Origin: Chloroflexota bacterium
Lineage (GTDB): Bacteria; Chloroflexota; UBA6077
Direction of reading: 5' to 3'
DNA length: 19,605 nt
Assembly (NCBI GenBank): GCA_023380955.1
Contig: JAMCTB010000101.1
Coordinates: 1 to 19,605, forward strand
Part shown: positions 7,006-15,413 of the stretch, in pieces
How positions within the stretch are numbered: the first letter of the stretch is position 1
Layout of the letters: the number at the start of each line of letters is the position of its first letter
Notes under the pieces: model-generated
Told to the model about the DNA's origin: nothing
What the model saw: the letters and a program-made list of their open reading frames with translations, nothing else
The model's database searches: none
Position numbers and translations under genes: made by a program

Positions 7006-7716
7006 ATGGATATCGTACGCCCAGAGAGACTGACCCTGGCTTCGCATGTCGCTCGCGAGCTATCCCGGATGATTCTGGATGGGAAGTTTGTGCTGGGGGA
7101 ACGTCTACCTTCGCACAAGGAATTGGCCGACTCATTTGGGGTGAGCATCGCCACGATCAGGGAGGCGATAGCATCCCTGGTGAGGGGAGGCGTGGTGGAG
7201 GCCCGGGCCGGTTCAGGTACATACGTACGGGTTCAGGGGGCTGAACCCGAGGTGATGGCGTTCTGGTTTGGGTTGCCAACGACGGACGAAGAACTCTTGG
7301 AGCTGGTAGAAGCCCGGTGCGTTATCGACGCCGGACTTGCCCGTCTGGCGGCGGAGCGAAGGACCAGCGCCGATCTGGAGAGACTCCGGGGCTTGCTTGA
7401 GCGGCTGGAGCGGGCTGTGGGGGATCTGGACGCCTTTGTCGAGGCCGAAGTGGCATTTCACATAGCTATCGCCGACACGGCGCGGAACAGGCCGATGTCG
7501 AGGTCTATGCAGGCGATGCTGGCGCTGCTTCGGAGCAGTATCCGGTTCAACTTGCAGCAGGGAGACAACCGCATGCGGTGGACGGCGGAGATGAAGAAGA
7601 AGCTGGTGGATGCCATAGAGGCCCAGCGGCCGGAAGAAGCGGCCGCGGCAGTTGACCTCCTGTTGGCCAATGCCCTGGGCAAGCTAGGCCACATGCAGGT
7701 AGCGGTGTCACACTGA
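7006..7716 (+). CDS. GntR family regulator, FadR/FCD subfamily
   Basis: This is a 236-residue transcription factor. The N-terminal winged helix-turn-helix is clear: RMILDGKFVLGERLPSHKEL, then ADSFGVSIATIREAIASL (residues 41-58), and the wing AGSGTYV. The C-terminal FCD domain keeps the AFHIAIADTARN motif (E148, H152), but the later His ligands of metal-binding FCD domains are missing: EM at 195-196 replaces EH, and the last helix lacks His. It may therefore bind its effector without a metal. GAAGGTGA (6989-6996) lies 9 nt before ATG 7006. TTG 7000 and GTG 7003 are in frame but less likely. It is the first gene of the TRAP operon and probably regulates it through the palindrome at 6772-6796. 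Confidence 0.9.
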   Translation: MDIVRPERLTLASHVARELSRMILDGKFVLGERLPSHKELADSFGVSIATIREAIASLVRGGVVEARAGSGTYVRVQGAEPEVMAFWFGLPTTDEELLELVEARCVIDAGLARLAAERRTSADLERLRGLLERLERAVGDLDAFVEAEVAFHIAIADTARNRPMSRSMQAMLALLRSSIRFNLQQGDNRMRWTAEMKKKLVDAIEAQRPEEAAAAVDLLLANALGKLGHMQVAVSH

Positions 7717-7754
7717 CTGACAGCCGGCGCAGGGTGTGGCGCGGAGGATTTAAT

Positions 7755-8840
7755 GTGAACTCGCATGCAGTGGCTTTGCCCAATGTCGAGCGATGCCGAG
7801 CGTTCTGGTCGCGCGAGGAGGTGGATCGGCCGCTGTTGGCGACCTGGGTTGGCAGCTTCGAAGTGACCCGTCTGTATCCCCGTGGGTTGGCTCATCTACC
7901 CGAGGGGGAGCTAACGCCGGGCGATATCAACTTTGAGTCCTTCCGGCAGGATTATGAAGTCCTGTTCGAGAAACACCTTCAAGCGAGTGTCGACGTACCG
8001 TGGAGCGCATTCCCGTTGATGGTGCTGCCATGGGTGGAGGCGATTGCAGGGTGCCGCATCGTGCACCGCGAGGGCAACATCTGGGCCGAGCCCTGGCTCG
8101 ACAGCTATGATCGGTTCGAGGGCAGCCGCGGCCTGGAGCCCCGAATGGACTGGCTGGCCAAGCTCGTCGAGTTCACCGATTGGCTGGTGGCGCTGTCCGA
8201 TGGCCGCTTCCCCGTCGCCGTGAGCCTGATGCGCGGCCCGGCCGACGTTCTGGCCGCTGTGCGTGGCGCACAGAACTCCGTCCTGGATCTCATGGACAAC
8301 CCGCGGGCCGTGGTGCCCGTTCTGGAGCGTGTAACCGACATTTGGGTCCAGGTTGCCGACGCCCAGTTGTCGCACATCCCGCCTTTCGCCGGTGGATACG
8401 GGTGGAGCGTTCAGAACCTATGGGCAGAGGAACCCGGCGGCTGGTTCCAGGACGACGCGATTGCCTACTGGTCACCCTCTCTATATCGGACGTGCGCGGT
8501 TCCCCACGAGTCGAGGCTGTCGAGGTGTATGGCTAGGACGGGCTGCCATTTGCACTCGACGGCAATCTTCACTGCGGATGAACTGCTCAAGATGCCGGAT
8601 CTTGGCGTGATAGAGATGAACCTGGATGTGGTCGGAAAGAGCATCCCTGAGATGATCCCAACCTTCCAGCGGATCCTTGAGACAAGCCGCTTGTACGTAT
8701 GGGGCAACTTCACTGTGGACGACCTGGTAGCCATGAAGGAGAACCTGCCTGCGAAGGGGCTGGCCTTACAACTCATGGGCGAGACACCGGAGGCGGTTCG
8801 GGCGATGATCGACCATGTGGACAGAATCTGGCAGGGGTAA
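7755..8840 (+). CDS. Divergent URO-D-like protein, H-x-H variant
   Basis: This 361-residue cytoplasmic protein is probably a distant URO-D/methyltransferase-type TIM barrel. The N-terminus CRAFWSREEVDRPLL replaces the usual RVPL hallmark. The strand expected to hold the metal ligands reads GCHLHSTAIF (C264, H265, H267), followed by LGVIEMNLDVVG, which corresponds to the G-D-x-x-x-P strand of the family. The C-terminus PEAVRAMIDHVDRIW resembles the remnant at 5562-5624. GGAGGA (7743-7748) is 6 nt before GTG 7755, which fixes the start. GTG 7734 lies upstream of that site, and ATG 7753 is followed at once by TGA. It lies between the regulator and the TRAP genes, 20 nt before the latter. Function is not known. 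The family assignment is moderate. Confidence 0.7.
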   Translation: MNSHAVALPNVERCRAFWSREEVDRPLLATWVGSFEVTRLYPRGLAHLPEGELTPGDINFESFRQDYEVLFEKHLQASVDVPWSAFPLMVLPWVEAIAGCRIVHREGNIWAEPWLDSYDRFEGSRGLEPRMDWLAKLVEFTDWLVALSDGRFPVAVSLMRGPADVLAAVRGAQNSVLDLMDNPRAVVPVLERVTDIWVQVADAQLSHIPPFAGGYGWSVQNLWAEEPGGWFQDDAIAYWSPSLYRTCAVPHESRLSRCMARTGCHLHSTAIFTADELLKMPDLGVIEMNLDVVGKSIPEMIPTFQRILETSRLYVWGNFTVDDLVAMKENLPAKGLALQLMGETPEAVRAMIDHVDRIWQG

Positions 8841-8860
8841 CGAAAAGGAGGATGCAAGGG

Positions 8861-9985
8861 ATGGACTCGCTCCGAGAGAACGCAGGTACACCGGACAAGG
8901 CGAGGATTACCAGGCGAAGGTTCATGGGTGCACTCTTGGGCACGGCTGCCGTTCCGCTGCTCGCTGCCTGCGGCGGACAGCAGGCTCCGGCACCCACGAC
9001 AGCACCAGCCGCTGCGGCCCCGAAGGCGGCAGCCACGGCTGTGCCCGCGGCGCAGCCTGCAGCCGGCTCGAGCGGCAACAAGACCGTAATGAAGATCGCC
9101 AGCGTTCTGACCGAGCAGGACAATATCCACTTGGCGCTGGCGAGGTTCAAGGAGACGGTTGAGAAGAAGACAAACGGCCAGGTAGAGGTTCAGATCTACC
9201 CGAACTCGGCCCTGGGTAGTCTGCGGGTGACCTTCGAGAGCATGCAGCTCGGCAACCTGGAGGCCATGATGTCTGACGCCGTTACCGCGGCGAATGTGGC
9301 TCCGGTGTACGCCGTTCCCGAGTTGCCCTACATCTTCAAGGACCTGGATCACGTTCACAAGGTGCTCGATGGTCCGCTCGGCAAGCAGATCACCGACGAG
9401 CTGCTGCAGAAAGGGGGTATCAGGACCCTGGTCGTGTACGATACCACCTTCCGGAAGATCTTCTCCAAGAGGCCGATCAACAGCATCGCCGACATGAAGG
9501 GGATGAAGGTTCGGGTGCCGGAGGCTCAGAACTACCTTCGGGCGATGCAGCTATTGGGAGCCAACCCCACCCCTGTCGCGTGGGGTGAGCTGTACACCGC
9601 GCTGCAGACGGGTGTTGTGGAGGGGTTCGAGAACAAGGCTGAGGCCGCTTACCAAGCCAAGCTGCACGAGCAAACCAAGTACGCCGCCTACACCGGCCAC
9701 ATCTTCTGCATCAATCCCCTCCTGGTTAGCGACAAGTGGTTCAAGTCCCTGCCGGCAGACACCCAGAAGATCGTTCAGGATGCAGCCAGCGAGAGCCTGT
9801 CCTGGCAGCGAGGTTACGCTCCAACCAGCGAGAAGGAGTACGAGCAGAAGATGAAGGATGCCGGCGTGACCTGGACCAGCCCTGACGTGGCCCCCTTCAG
9901 GCAGGCAATGGAGCCCTTCTTCAAAGAGTACGGGGACAAGATCAACGCCAACGACCTGATCAAGAAGATCCGCGAGGGCGCATAG
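8861..9985 (+). CDS. dctP: TRAP transporter solute-binding lipoprotein (DctP family)
   Basis: This 374-residue periplasmic or membrane-anchored binding protein belongs to a Na+/H+-driven TRAP importer. A Tat motif (TRRRFMG, residues 17-23), a hydrophobic segment and the lipobox LLAAC (C37) are followed by an Ala/Pro linker to about residue 73. The mature domain shows KETVEKKTNGQVEVQIYPNSALGS and the MKVRVPEAQNY strand. Its Arg (R218) is the usual ligand-carboxylate anchor, so an organic acid is the expected substrate. The start is set by AAGGAGG (8845-8851), 9 nt before ATG 8861. ATG 8852 abuts that site and is less likely. A stem-loop separates it from the membrane subunits. Confidence 0.93.
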   Translation: MDSLRENAGTPDKARITRRRFMGALLGTAAVPLLAACGGQQAPAPTTAPAAAAPKAAATAVPAAQPAAGSSGNKTVMKIASVLTEQDNIHLALARFKETVEKKTNGQVEVQIYPNSALGSLRVTFESMQLGNLEAMMSDAVTAANVAPVYAVPELPYIFKDLDHVHKVLDGPLGKQITDELLQKGGIRTLVVYDTTFRKIFSKRPINSIADMKGMKVRVPEAQNYLRAMQLLGANPTPVAWGELYTALQTGVVEGFENKAEAAYQAKLHEQTKYAAYTGHIFCINPLLVSDKWFKSLPADTQKIVQDAASESLSWQRGYAPTSEKEYEQKMKDAGVTWTSPDVAPFRQAMEPFFKEYGDKINANDLIKKIREGA

Positions 9986-10019
9986 CCACCAGGAACGGTC
10001 ATCAACACCGAAGGTGAGC

Positions 10020-10058
10020 CGAGGGCGCAGGTCCTCCTTGAGAGGCTCTGCGCCCTCG
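10020..10058 (+). promoter_or_regulatory. Intercistronic stem-loop after dctP
   Basis: CGAGGGCGCAG (10020-10030) pairs perfectly with CTGCGCCCTCG (10048-10058), an 11-bp stem. The loop contains a second CCTC/GAGG hairpin (10033-10036 with 10042-10045). It is not followed by a T-run, and the dctQ gene follows 90 nt later. As after the ABC binding-protein gene, it probably stabilises the upstream mRNA or attenuates read-through. Confidence 0.7.
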
Positions 10059-10147
10059 CCGCCCTGGTCTGCCGGGCATCCAGCCTCTTCTGACCAACGG
10101 AACCACTCTCGCGGGTAGCCTCCAGCGCCCGCGTCGCAGGAGCCAAC

Positions 10148-10633
10148 ATGAGCAGGTCATTCTGGCGCGTGTACGAGACCCTGGTAAACACCATAGCCGT
10201 CGTGCTCTTCTCCTCCATGGTCGTGGTCACGGCTCTTGGCGTCTTCTTTCGCTACGTTCTCAATGCTCCCCTCTACTGGACCGAGGAGACCGATCGCTAC
10301 CTCTTCATCTGGTTGACCTTCGTGGGCGCGTCGATCACGATGCGGTACAAAGCCCACATCATGGTGGATGTGGTGGTGCGCTATCTCAATCCCAGACTGC
10401 GTCAGTGGTTTGCACTCCTGGCCCAGCTCTTCGTGCTCGTCTTCCTGGCCATTCTCTTTACGGCCAGCCTGCCGGTGATCGACGTAACCAGCCGCACCCG
10501 GACCACCGCCACTGATATCCCCATGAGCTGGGTGTATCTGTCGGTACCCATTGGATGCACCATGATCGCTATCGAAACCCTGCGACTGATGGCAGCTACC
10601 TGGCGGGCGATGCGGGAGGGAGTACGTCCATGA
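10148..10633 (+). CDS. dctQ: TRAP transporter small membrane subunit (DctQ family)
   Basis: This 161-residue inner-membrane protein has four predicted helices. The family signature FRYVLNAPLYWTEE (residues 34-47) follows the first helix, and RYKAHIMVDVVV leads into the third. AGGAG (10138-10142) is 5 nt before ATG. It ends in a 4-nt ATGA overlap with dctM, indicating coupled synthesis of the two membrane subunits. Its length is typical of DctQ. Confidence 0.92.
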   Translation: MSRSFWRVYETLVNTIAVVLFSSMVVVTALGVFFRYVLNAPLYWTEETDRYLFIWLTFVGASITMRYKAHIMVDVVVRYLNPRLRQWFALLAQLFVLVFLAILFTASLPVIDVTSRTRTTATDIPMSWVYLSVPIGCTMIAIETLRLMAATWRAMREGVRP

Positions 10634-11907
10634 TCACGGCTCTGGTCGTCGTCTTTGCATTACTCCTGCTCTCAGCTACTCCGGTCTCCTTCTCCATGGG
10701 GCTGGCGGCGGTGGCGGCCATCGTGCAGAACGGCAAGGTCCCGATGAACGCCGTCGTCACCCAGATGGTCTCCGGCATGGACTCCTTCCCCCTCATGGCC
10801 ATCCCCTTCTTCATCCTCGCGGGCGAGTTGATGGAGCGGGGAGGGATATCGGAGAAGCTGGTGAACCTGGCCAGGGCGCTGGTGGGCCACATTCAGGGTG
10901 GCCTCGGCATGGTGGTGATCCTGGGTGAATACCTCTTCTCCGGAATCTCCGGGTCCACGACGGCCGACATCTCGGCAATCGGGTCCCTGCTGATCGCCCC
11001 CATGGAGCGAGCGGGCTACAGCAAGGGGGAGGCCGTGGCCATCGTCAGTTCCGCGACGGCGATGGGCATTCTAGTTCCCCCGTGCATCTTCATGATCGTG
11101 CTCGCCAGCATGACCAACCAATCGATCGGGGCAATGTTTGTGGCCGGTTTCATTCCGGCGATCGTCATGGCCGTAGGGCTGATCGCCTTCATCTACCGGC
11201 AGGCGGGCAAGAAGAAGATCCCGAGGGAACCCCGTGCCACCCCCCGCCAGTTACTACGGGCTATCGGCGATGGAATCATCGCGATGATCATGCCGGGCAT
11301 TATCTTCGGGTCGATCTTCGGCGGCATCACTACCGTGACGGAGGCCGCCGTGGTGGCGGTGCTCTACGCCGCCTTCGTGGGTATTGTGATCTATCGCCAG
11401 ATCAGCCTGGCAAAGCTCCCCTCAATCATCCTCTCGAGCACCATCAACAGCGCGATGGTGATGTTCCTGGTGGGTACCGCTACGACCTTCTCCTGGGTGC
11501 TGACCACCCAGCGCGTGCCTCAGGCCGTGGCTGCCCTGATTACATCAGTGGCTCCGTCGCCGTGGCTCTTCCTGCTGGTCAGCGACCTGGTCTTCATCGT
11601 GTTTGGTGCGGTCCTGGAGGGGTTACCGGCGATGATCGTCTTCGTGCCGGTGATGTACCCGATCGCGATGCAGTTCGGCATCGATCCGCTGCACTACGGC
11701 ATCCTGATCATCGCCTCCATTGGTATAGGGGTCTTCATGCCGCCCATCGGCGTGGGGCTCTTCGTGGCCTGCGCCATTGCCAAGATGAACATCGTAGATT
11801 CTATCAAGTACATGGCGCCCTACCTGATCATTCTAGTTCTGGGTCTCCTGGTGGTGACCTACGTACCGTGGTTCACCCTGGTCCTGCCCCAGACCTTCCT
11901 GAAGTAG
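10630..11907 (+). CDS. dctM: TRAP transporter large membrane subunit (DctM family)
   Basis: This 425-residue polytopic protein, with about 12 helices, forms the transport channel. Recognisable blocks are MDSFPLMAIPFFILAGELM, FSGISGSTTADISAIGSLL and the ATAMGILVPPC region, all typical of DctM. ATG 10630 overlaps the dctQ stop by four bases and puts the first helix (ITALVVVFALLLL) directly at the N-terminus. An upstream in-frame start at 10555 would add an unlikely hydrophilic extension inside dctQ. Length is normal. A URO-D gene follows after 15 nt, so it is very likely cotranscribed. Confidence 0.94.
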   Translation: MITALVVVFALLLLSATPVSFSMGLAAVAAIVQNGKVPMNAVVTQMVSGMDSFPLMAIPFFILAGELMERGGISEKLVNLARALVGHIQGGLGMVVILGEYLFSGISGSTTADISAIGSLLIAPMERAGYSKGEAVAIVSSATAMGILVPPCIFMIVLASMTNQSIGAMFVAGFIPAIVMAVGLIAFIYRQAGKKKIPREPRATPRQLLRAIGDGIIAMIMPGIIFGSIFGGITTVTEAAVVAVLYAAFVGIVIYRQISLAKLPSIILSSTINSAMVMFLVGTATTFSWVLTTQRVPQAVAALITSVAPSPWLFLLVSDLVFIVFGAVLEGLPAMIVFVPVMYPIAMQFGIDPLHYGILIIASIGIGVFMPPIGVGLFVACAIAKMNIVDSIKYMAPYLIILVLGLLVVTYVPWFTLVLPQTFLK

Positions 11908-11922
11908 CTGAAGGAGAGCTCT

Positions 11923-13080
11923 ATGAAGGCAGAGATGACACCGCGCGAACGGGTGATGGCCACCATGAACCACCAGGAGCCAGACCGAGTTCCCCTGGAC
12001 CTGGGTGGGGCCATAGGTGATGGCATCACCTCCATCGCCTACCGGAACCTACGCCGCTACCTGGGTTTGCCCGAGGTCAACATCAAGATCCAGCACAAGT
12101 TCGCCCAGGAGGCCTGGGTCGACGAGGATGTCCTCCAGCGTTTGAGGATCGATTTCCGTCGCATCGACTATGGGTCGCCCGATCGTTGGAAAGACAAAGC
12201 GATCGACGAGCGGACCTATCAGGACGAGTACGGTGTAGTGCGAACGATGCCGGTGGGCGGCTACTACTACGATCTGACCCACCCCCCCTTCGCCGAGGAT
12301 GGTACCCTATCCGCTGTCAGGAACCATCCCTGGCCCGATCCCGAGGACCCAGGGCGCTTCCGAGGGATGCGGGAGCATGCCCGATACCTCCACGAGGAAA
12401 CGGACTACGCGGTGGTGGCGAACCTCAACTGCTCCTTCTTCAACCGCTGCTTCGAGCTGCGGGGGTGGGAGAACTTCTACATGGACCTGGTGGCGAACGT
12501 GGAGTTCGCCGAGGCGCTGATGGACCGCTACCTGGAGACCCGTCTGCGGATGGCCGAGCTGGCGCTGGAGCAGATTGAGGAGTACATCAACGTCGTGGTG
12601 GTCACCAGCGACGACCTGGGGATGATCGACCGCACCATCGTCTCCCCGAAGGTCTACCGCTCGCTGATCAAGCCTCGCCAGAAGCGCACTTTCGACTTCT
12701 TCAGGGCTCGTACCGATGCCAAGCTGTACCACCACTGCGACGGGGCCATCTACCCGTTCCTCCCCGATATGGTCGATATTGGGGTGGACTGCCTCAATCC
12801 GATCCAGGTGTCGGCGGCGGGCATGGGGGATACGGCGAAGCTGAAGAGGGAGTTCGGGGACAAGCTGACCTTTGTGGGAGCCATAGACACCCAGCAGGTG
12901 CTGCCTCAGGGCACCCCCGAGGATGTGCGCCAGGAGGTGAGAAACCGGATCCGAGACCTGGCTCCCGGCGGCGGCTACGTCGTCTGCTCCGTGCACAACA
13001 TCCAGCCCGAGGTGCCGCCCGAGAACGTTGTGGCGATGTTCGACGCGGCCTATGAGTTTGGGCGGTATCCGATCCGATAG
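11923..13080 (+). CDS. URO-D superfamily methyltransferase-like protein (MtaA/CmuA type) with H-x-C...C
   Basis: This is a 385-residue cytoplasmic TIM-barrel protein. The start TPRERVMATMNHQEPDRVPLD is the family hallmark. Strand LYHHCDGAIYPFLPDMVDIGVDCLNPIQ carries H270-x-C272, and C355 (YVVCSVHNIQ) occupies the distal position. This is the zinc triad of MtaA/MtbA-type corrinoid:thiol methyltransferases. VVTSDDLG (residues 226-233) precedes it. Of the paralogues here, this one is most likely to be an active zinc-dependent methyltransferase. AAGGAG lies about 8 nt before ATG 11923. ATG 11935 is also possible. It ends the TRAP operon. Its methyl donor or acceptor is unknown, since no corrinoid protein is encoded nearby. 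Confidence 0.88.
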   Translation: MKAEMTPRERVMATMNHQEPDRVPLDLGGAIGDGITSIAYRNLRRYLGLPEVNIKIQHKFAQEAWVDEDVLQRLRIDFRRIDYGSPDRWKDKAIDERTYQDEYGVVRTMPVGGYYYDLTHPPFAEDGTLSAVRNHPWPDPEDPGRFRGMREHARYLHEETDYAVVANLNCSFFNRCFELRGWENFYMDLVANVEFAEALMDRYLETRLRMAELALEQIEEYINVVVVTSDDLGMIDRTIVSPKVYRSLIKPRQKRTFDFFRARTDAKLYHHCDGAIYPFLPDMVDIGVDCLNPIQVSAAGMGDTAKLKREFGDKLTFVGAIDTQQVLPQGTPEDVRQEVRNRIRDLAPGGGYVVCSVHNIQPEVPPENVVAMFDAAYEFGRYPIR

Positions 13081-13096
13081 TACACGGTCCCCAAGC

Positions 13097-13125
13097 TACA
13101 CCCGCCCGAAAGATCGTGCTAGAAT
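13097..13125 (+). promoter_or_regulatory. Extended -10 promoter for the first oxidoreductase operon
   Basis: TGCTAGAAT (13117-13125) is an extended -10 (TGn plus TAGAAT, 5/6). The -35 region at 17-nt spacing (TACACC, 13097-13102) is weak, as is common with extended -10 promoters. The 65-nt leader contains a GGGAC/GTCCC hairpin (13138-13142 with 13149-13153). Confidence 0.5.
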
Positions 13126-13196
13126 GCCGCCAATAGCGGGACGAGGGTGTCCCATGTCCCCCTGTATCCTGCCCAAGGAAGGAAGGAGAAATCCCC

Positions 13197-14348
13197 ATGG
13201 AAGAGGTCCTGGTCATCCAGGGGAACGAGGCCTGCGTTCGAGGCGCCATCGCCGCTGGATGCAGCTTCTTTGCTGGATACCCCATCACCCCGGCCTCTGA
13301 GGTGGCGGAGTTGATGGCCGAGATGCTCCCCGGGCATGGCGGCATCTACATGCAGATGGAGGACGAGATAGCCTCTTTCTGCGCCGTGATCGGCGCCGCA
13401 TGGGGTGGTGTGAAGGCCTGCACCGGCACCTCGGGGCCGGGCTTCAGCCTGATGCAGGAGGGCATCGGCTATGCCGTTTGCACGGAGACCCCCTGCGTCA
13501 TTATCGACGTGCAGCGTGGGGGACCCTCCACCGGAATGCCCACCTCGCCCGCGCAGCAGGACATCTACCAGGCCAAGTACGGTAGCCACGGCGACTACGA
13601 GGTCATCGCCTACGCCCCATCCTCCGCCCAGGAGGCCTTCGATCTGACGGTGAAGGCCTTCAACGTGGCTGAGAAGTACAGGGTTCCCGTCTTCGTCATG
13701 TCCGACGAGATCGTGGGCCACACGCGGGAGAAGGTTCGCATTCCGGACAACCTTGAGGTGCGGGAGCGGCAGAAGCCCGCCACCCCTCCAGACCGGTACC
13801 TCCCCTTCCGCCCCGGCCCCGACGGGCTGCGGCTGGATGGCATGCCCGCCTTCAACCAGGGGTACAAGCTGCTGGTGGAAGGGCAGCTCCACGACGAGTC
13901 CGGCAACCGGGCAGGCACGGTGCCGGAGGTCAGCGCCAGGCTGACCCGGCGGCTGTGCGACAAGATCCTGAAGCACGACGGCGACCTGCTGGACGTGGAG
14001 GGTCGCCTGCTGGAGGATGCCGAGGTGGTGGTGGTGGCCTACGGCAGTGCCGTTAGACCCTCCATGCAGGCCGTGCGGCAGGCCAGGGCCGCCGGCATCA
14101 GGGCCGGGCTGCTGAAGATGCGGATCGTGTGGCCCTTCCCCGACGGGGTGATCGCCGAGATAGCGACCCAGGCCGATAGGATCCTGGTGCCGGAGATGAA
14201 CGTGGGCAAGATGGTCCGAGAGGTGGAGCGAGCCGCCCACGGCCGGGCGGAGGTGATCGCGGTGCCGAAGCTGGGCGGGGTGCTCCACACGCCGGCGGAG
14301 ATACTCGCCGCCATAGAAGGGGGGTACGTCCGTGCATCCCATAGCTGA
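13197..14348 (+). CDS. korA: 2-oxoacid:ferredoxin oxidoreductase, alpha subunit (first complex)
   Basis: This 383-residue subunit belongs to a four-subunit enzyme that converts a 2-oxoacid and CoA to acyl-CoA, CO2 and reduced ferredoxin. Domain I has the substrate-site motif YPITP (28-32), MQMEDE (52-57; E57 aligns with the thiamine-contacting Glu of pyruvate:ferredoxin oxidoreductase), TSGPGFSLM (78-86) and QRGGPSTGMPT (106-116). Domain II begins near VVVVAYGSAVR and contains KMRIVWPFP. There is no fused gamma domain. AAGGAG (13183-13188) is 8 nt before ATG. The motifs are canonical for 2-oxoglutarate or branched-chain enzymes, but the substrate cannot be fixed. It overlaps the beta gene by 17 nt. 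Confidence 0.92.
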   Translation: MEEVLVIQGNEACVRGAIAAGCSFFAGYPITPASEVAELMAEMLPGHGGIYMQMEDEIASFCAVIGAAWGGVKACTGTSGPGFSLMQEGIGYAVCTETPCVIIDVQRGGPSTGMPTSPAQQDIYQAKYGSHGDYEVIAYAPSSAQEAFDLTVKAFNVAEKYRVPVFVMSDEIVGHTREKVRIPDNLEVRERQKPATPPDRYLPFRPGPDGLRLDGMPAFNQGYKLLVEGQLHDESGNRAGTVPEVSARLTRRLCDKILKHDGDLLDVEGRLLEDAEVVVVAYGSAVRPSMQAVRQARAAGIRAGLLKMRIVWPFPDGVIAEIATQADRILVPEMNVGKMVREVERAAHGRAEVIAVPKLGGVLHTPAEILAAIEGGYVRASHS

Positions 14349-15180
14349 GAAGTATCTCCGGAGGAGCGCCCTGCCGCAGTTCTTCTGCCAGGGTTGCGGC
14401 GACGGTACCATCATCACGGCCCTGATGCGGGCCGTGGACGACCTGGGGATCATCGACGACGTGGCCTTCGCCAGCGGCATCGGCTGCTGCGCCTGGATAC
14501 CGGTCTTCGTCAACGCCGACGTGCTGCACACCATGCACGGGCGGGCCATCCCCATCGCGACCGCCCTGAAGCTGACCAACCCGAAGCGGAAGGTGATGGT
14601 GTTCGCGGGGGACGGCGACTGCGTGGGCATCGGCGGCAACCACCTGATCCACGCCGCCCGACGGAACGTGGACATCACGGTGGTGATGGTCAACAACGCC
14701 ATCTACGGGATGACGGGCGGGCAGACCGCGCCTACCACTCCGCACCACGCTGTGACCAAGACCACCCCCATTGGCAACGCCGAGTTTCCCTTCGATGCCT
14801 GCGAGCTGGCCAAGGCGGCCGGCGCCAGCTACGTGGCCCGATGGACCACCGCCCACCCGCGGCAGATCACCACCGCTTTCAAGGAAGCCATCAACCACAA
14901 GGGCTTTGCCTTCGTAGAGATCCTCTCCCAGTGCCCCACCCAGTCGGGCCGGCTGATCTACGGCAGCTCGGATCCGGTGGAGGCCTTCAACCAGGTGAAG
15001 AACATGGCGGTCGGCAAGGCGAAGGCGGAGAAGATGAGCCCCGAGGAGCTGGCGGGCAAGGTGGTGATCGGTAGGTTGCACCAGGAGGAGGGCAGGGCCG
15101 AGCTCACCGACGAGGTGTACGCCCTGATGTCCGCGAGCCGGGAAGGCCTTTCGGCCGAGACCAAACTGGCCTCCAATTGA
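14332..15180 (+). CDS. korB: 2-oxoacid:ferredoxin oxidoreductase, beta subunit (first complex)
   Basis: This 282-residue subunit binds thiamine diphosphate and the proximal [4Fe-4S] cluster. Cluster ligands are visible as C19-x2-C22, C52 or C53, and C201 (SQCPT). The Mg-thiamine motif is GDGD (93-96) followed 24 residues later by NN (121-122) and YGMTGGQ. The GTG start lies inside the end of the alpha gene, so translation is coupled. The size fits the family (270-300). Confidence 0.93.
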   Translation: MHPIAEKYLRRSALPQFFCQGCGDGTIITALMRAVDDLGIIDDVAFASGIGCCAWIPVFVNADVLHTMHGRAIPIATALKLTNPKRKVMVFAGDGDCVGIGGNHLIHAARRNVDITVVMVNNAIYGMTGGQTAPTTPHHAVTKTTPIGNAEFPFDACELAKAAGASYVARWTTAHPRQITTAFKEAINHKGFAFVEILSQCPTQSGRLIYGSSDPVEAFNQVKNMAVGKAKAEKMSPEELAGKVVIGRLHQEEGRAELTDEVYALMSASREGLSAETKLASN

Positions 15181-15197
15181 CGATGCGAGGTTGAGAA

Positions 15198-15413
15198 GTG
15201 ATTGCTGTCACCGTCGATAAGAAGTTCTGCAAGGGCTGCAACCTCTGCATCGCCAACTGCCCCAAGGACGTGCTGGCGGTGTCCACTGAGCGCGGCTCGG
15301 CCGGATTCCTGGTACCCGCCGCGACCAAGCCCGAGGCGTGCAACAGGTGCCAGCTGTGTGAGGTGATCTGCCCGGACTTTGCCATTGTGGTGGAGGGCGA
15401 CCGTGAGAAGTGA
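15198..15413 (+). CDS. korD: 2-oxoacid:ferredoxin oxidoreductase, delta (ferredoxin-like) subunit
   Basis: This 71-residue protein has two classical [4Fe-4S] motifs. These are C11-x2-C14-x2-C17-x3-C21-P and C48-x2-C51-x2-C54-x3-C58-P. It carries electrons from the beta-subunit cluster to external ferredoxin. It starts at GTG 15198, 17 nt after the beta gene, with only a weak purine-rich site before it. In this complex it sits third in the operon. In the second complex it is first. Confidence 0.92.
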   Translation: MIAVTVDKKFCKGCNLCIANCPKDVLAVSTERGSAGFLVPAATKPEACNRCQLCEVICPDFAIVVEGDREK

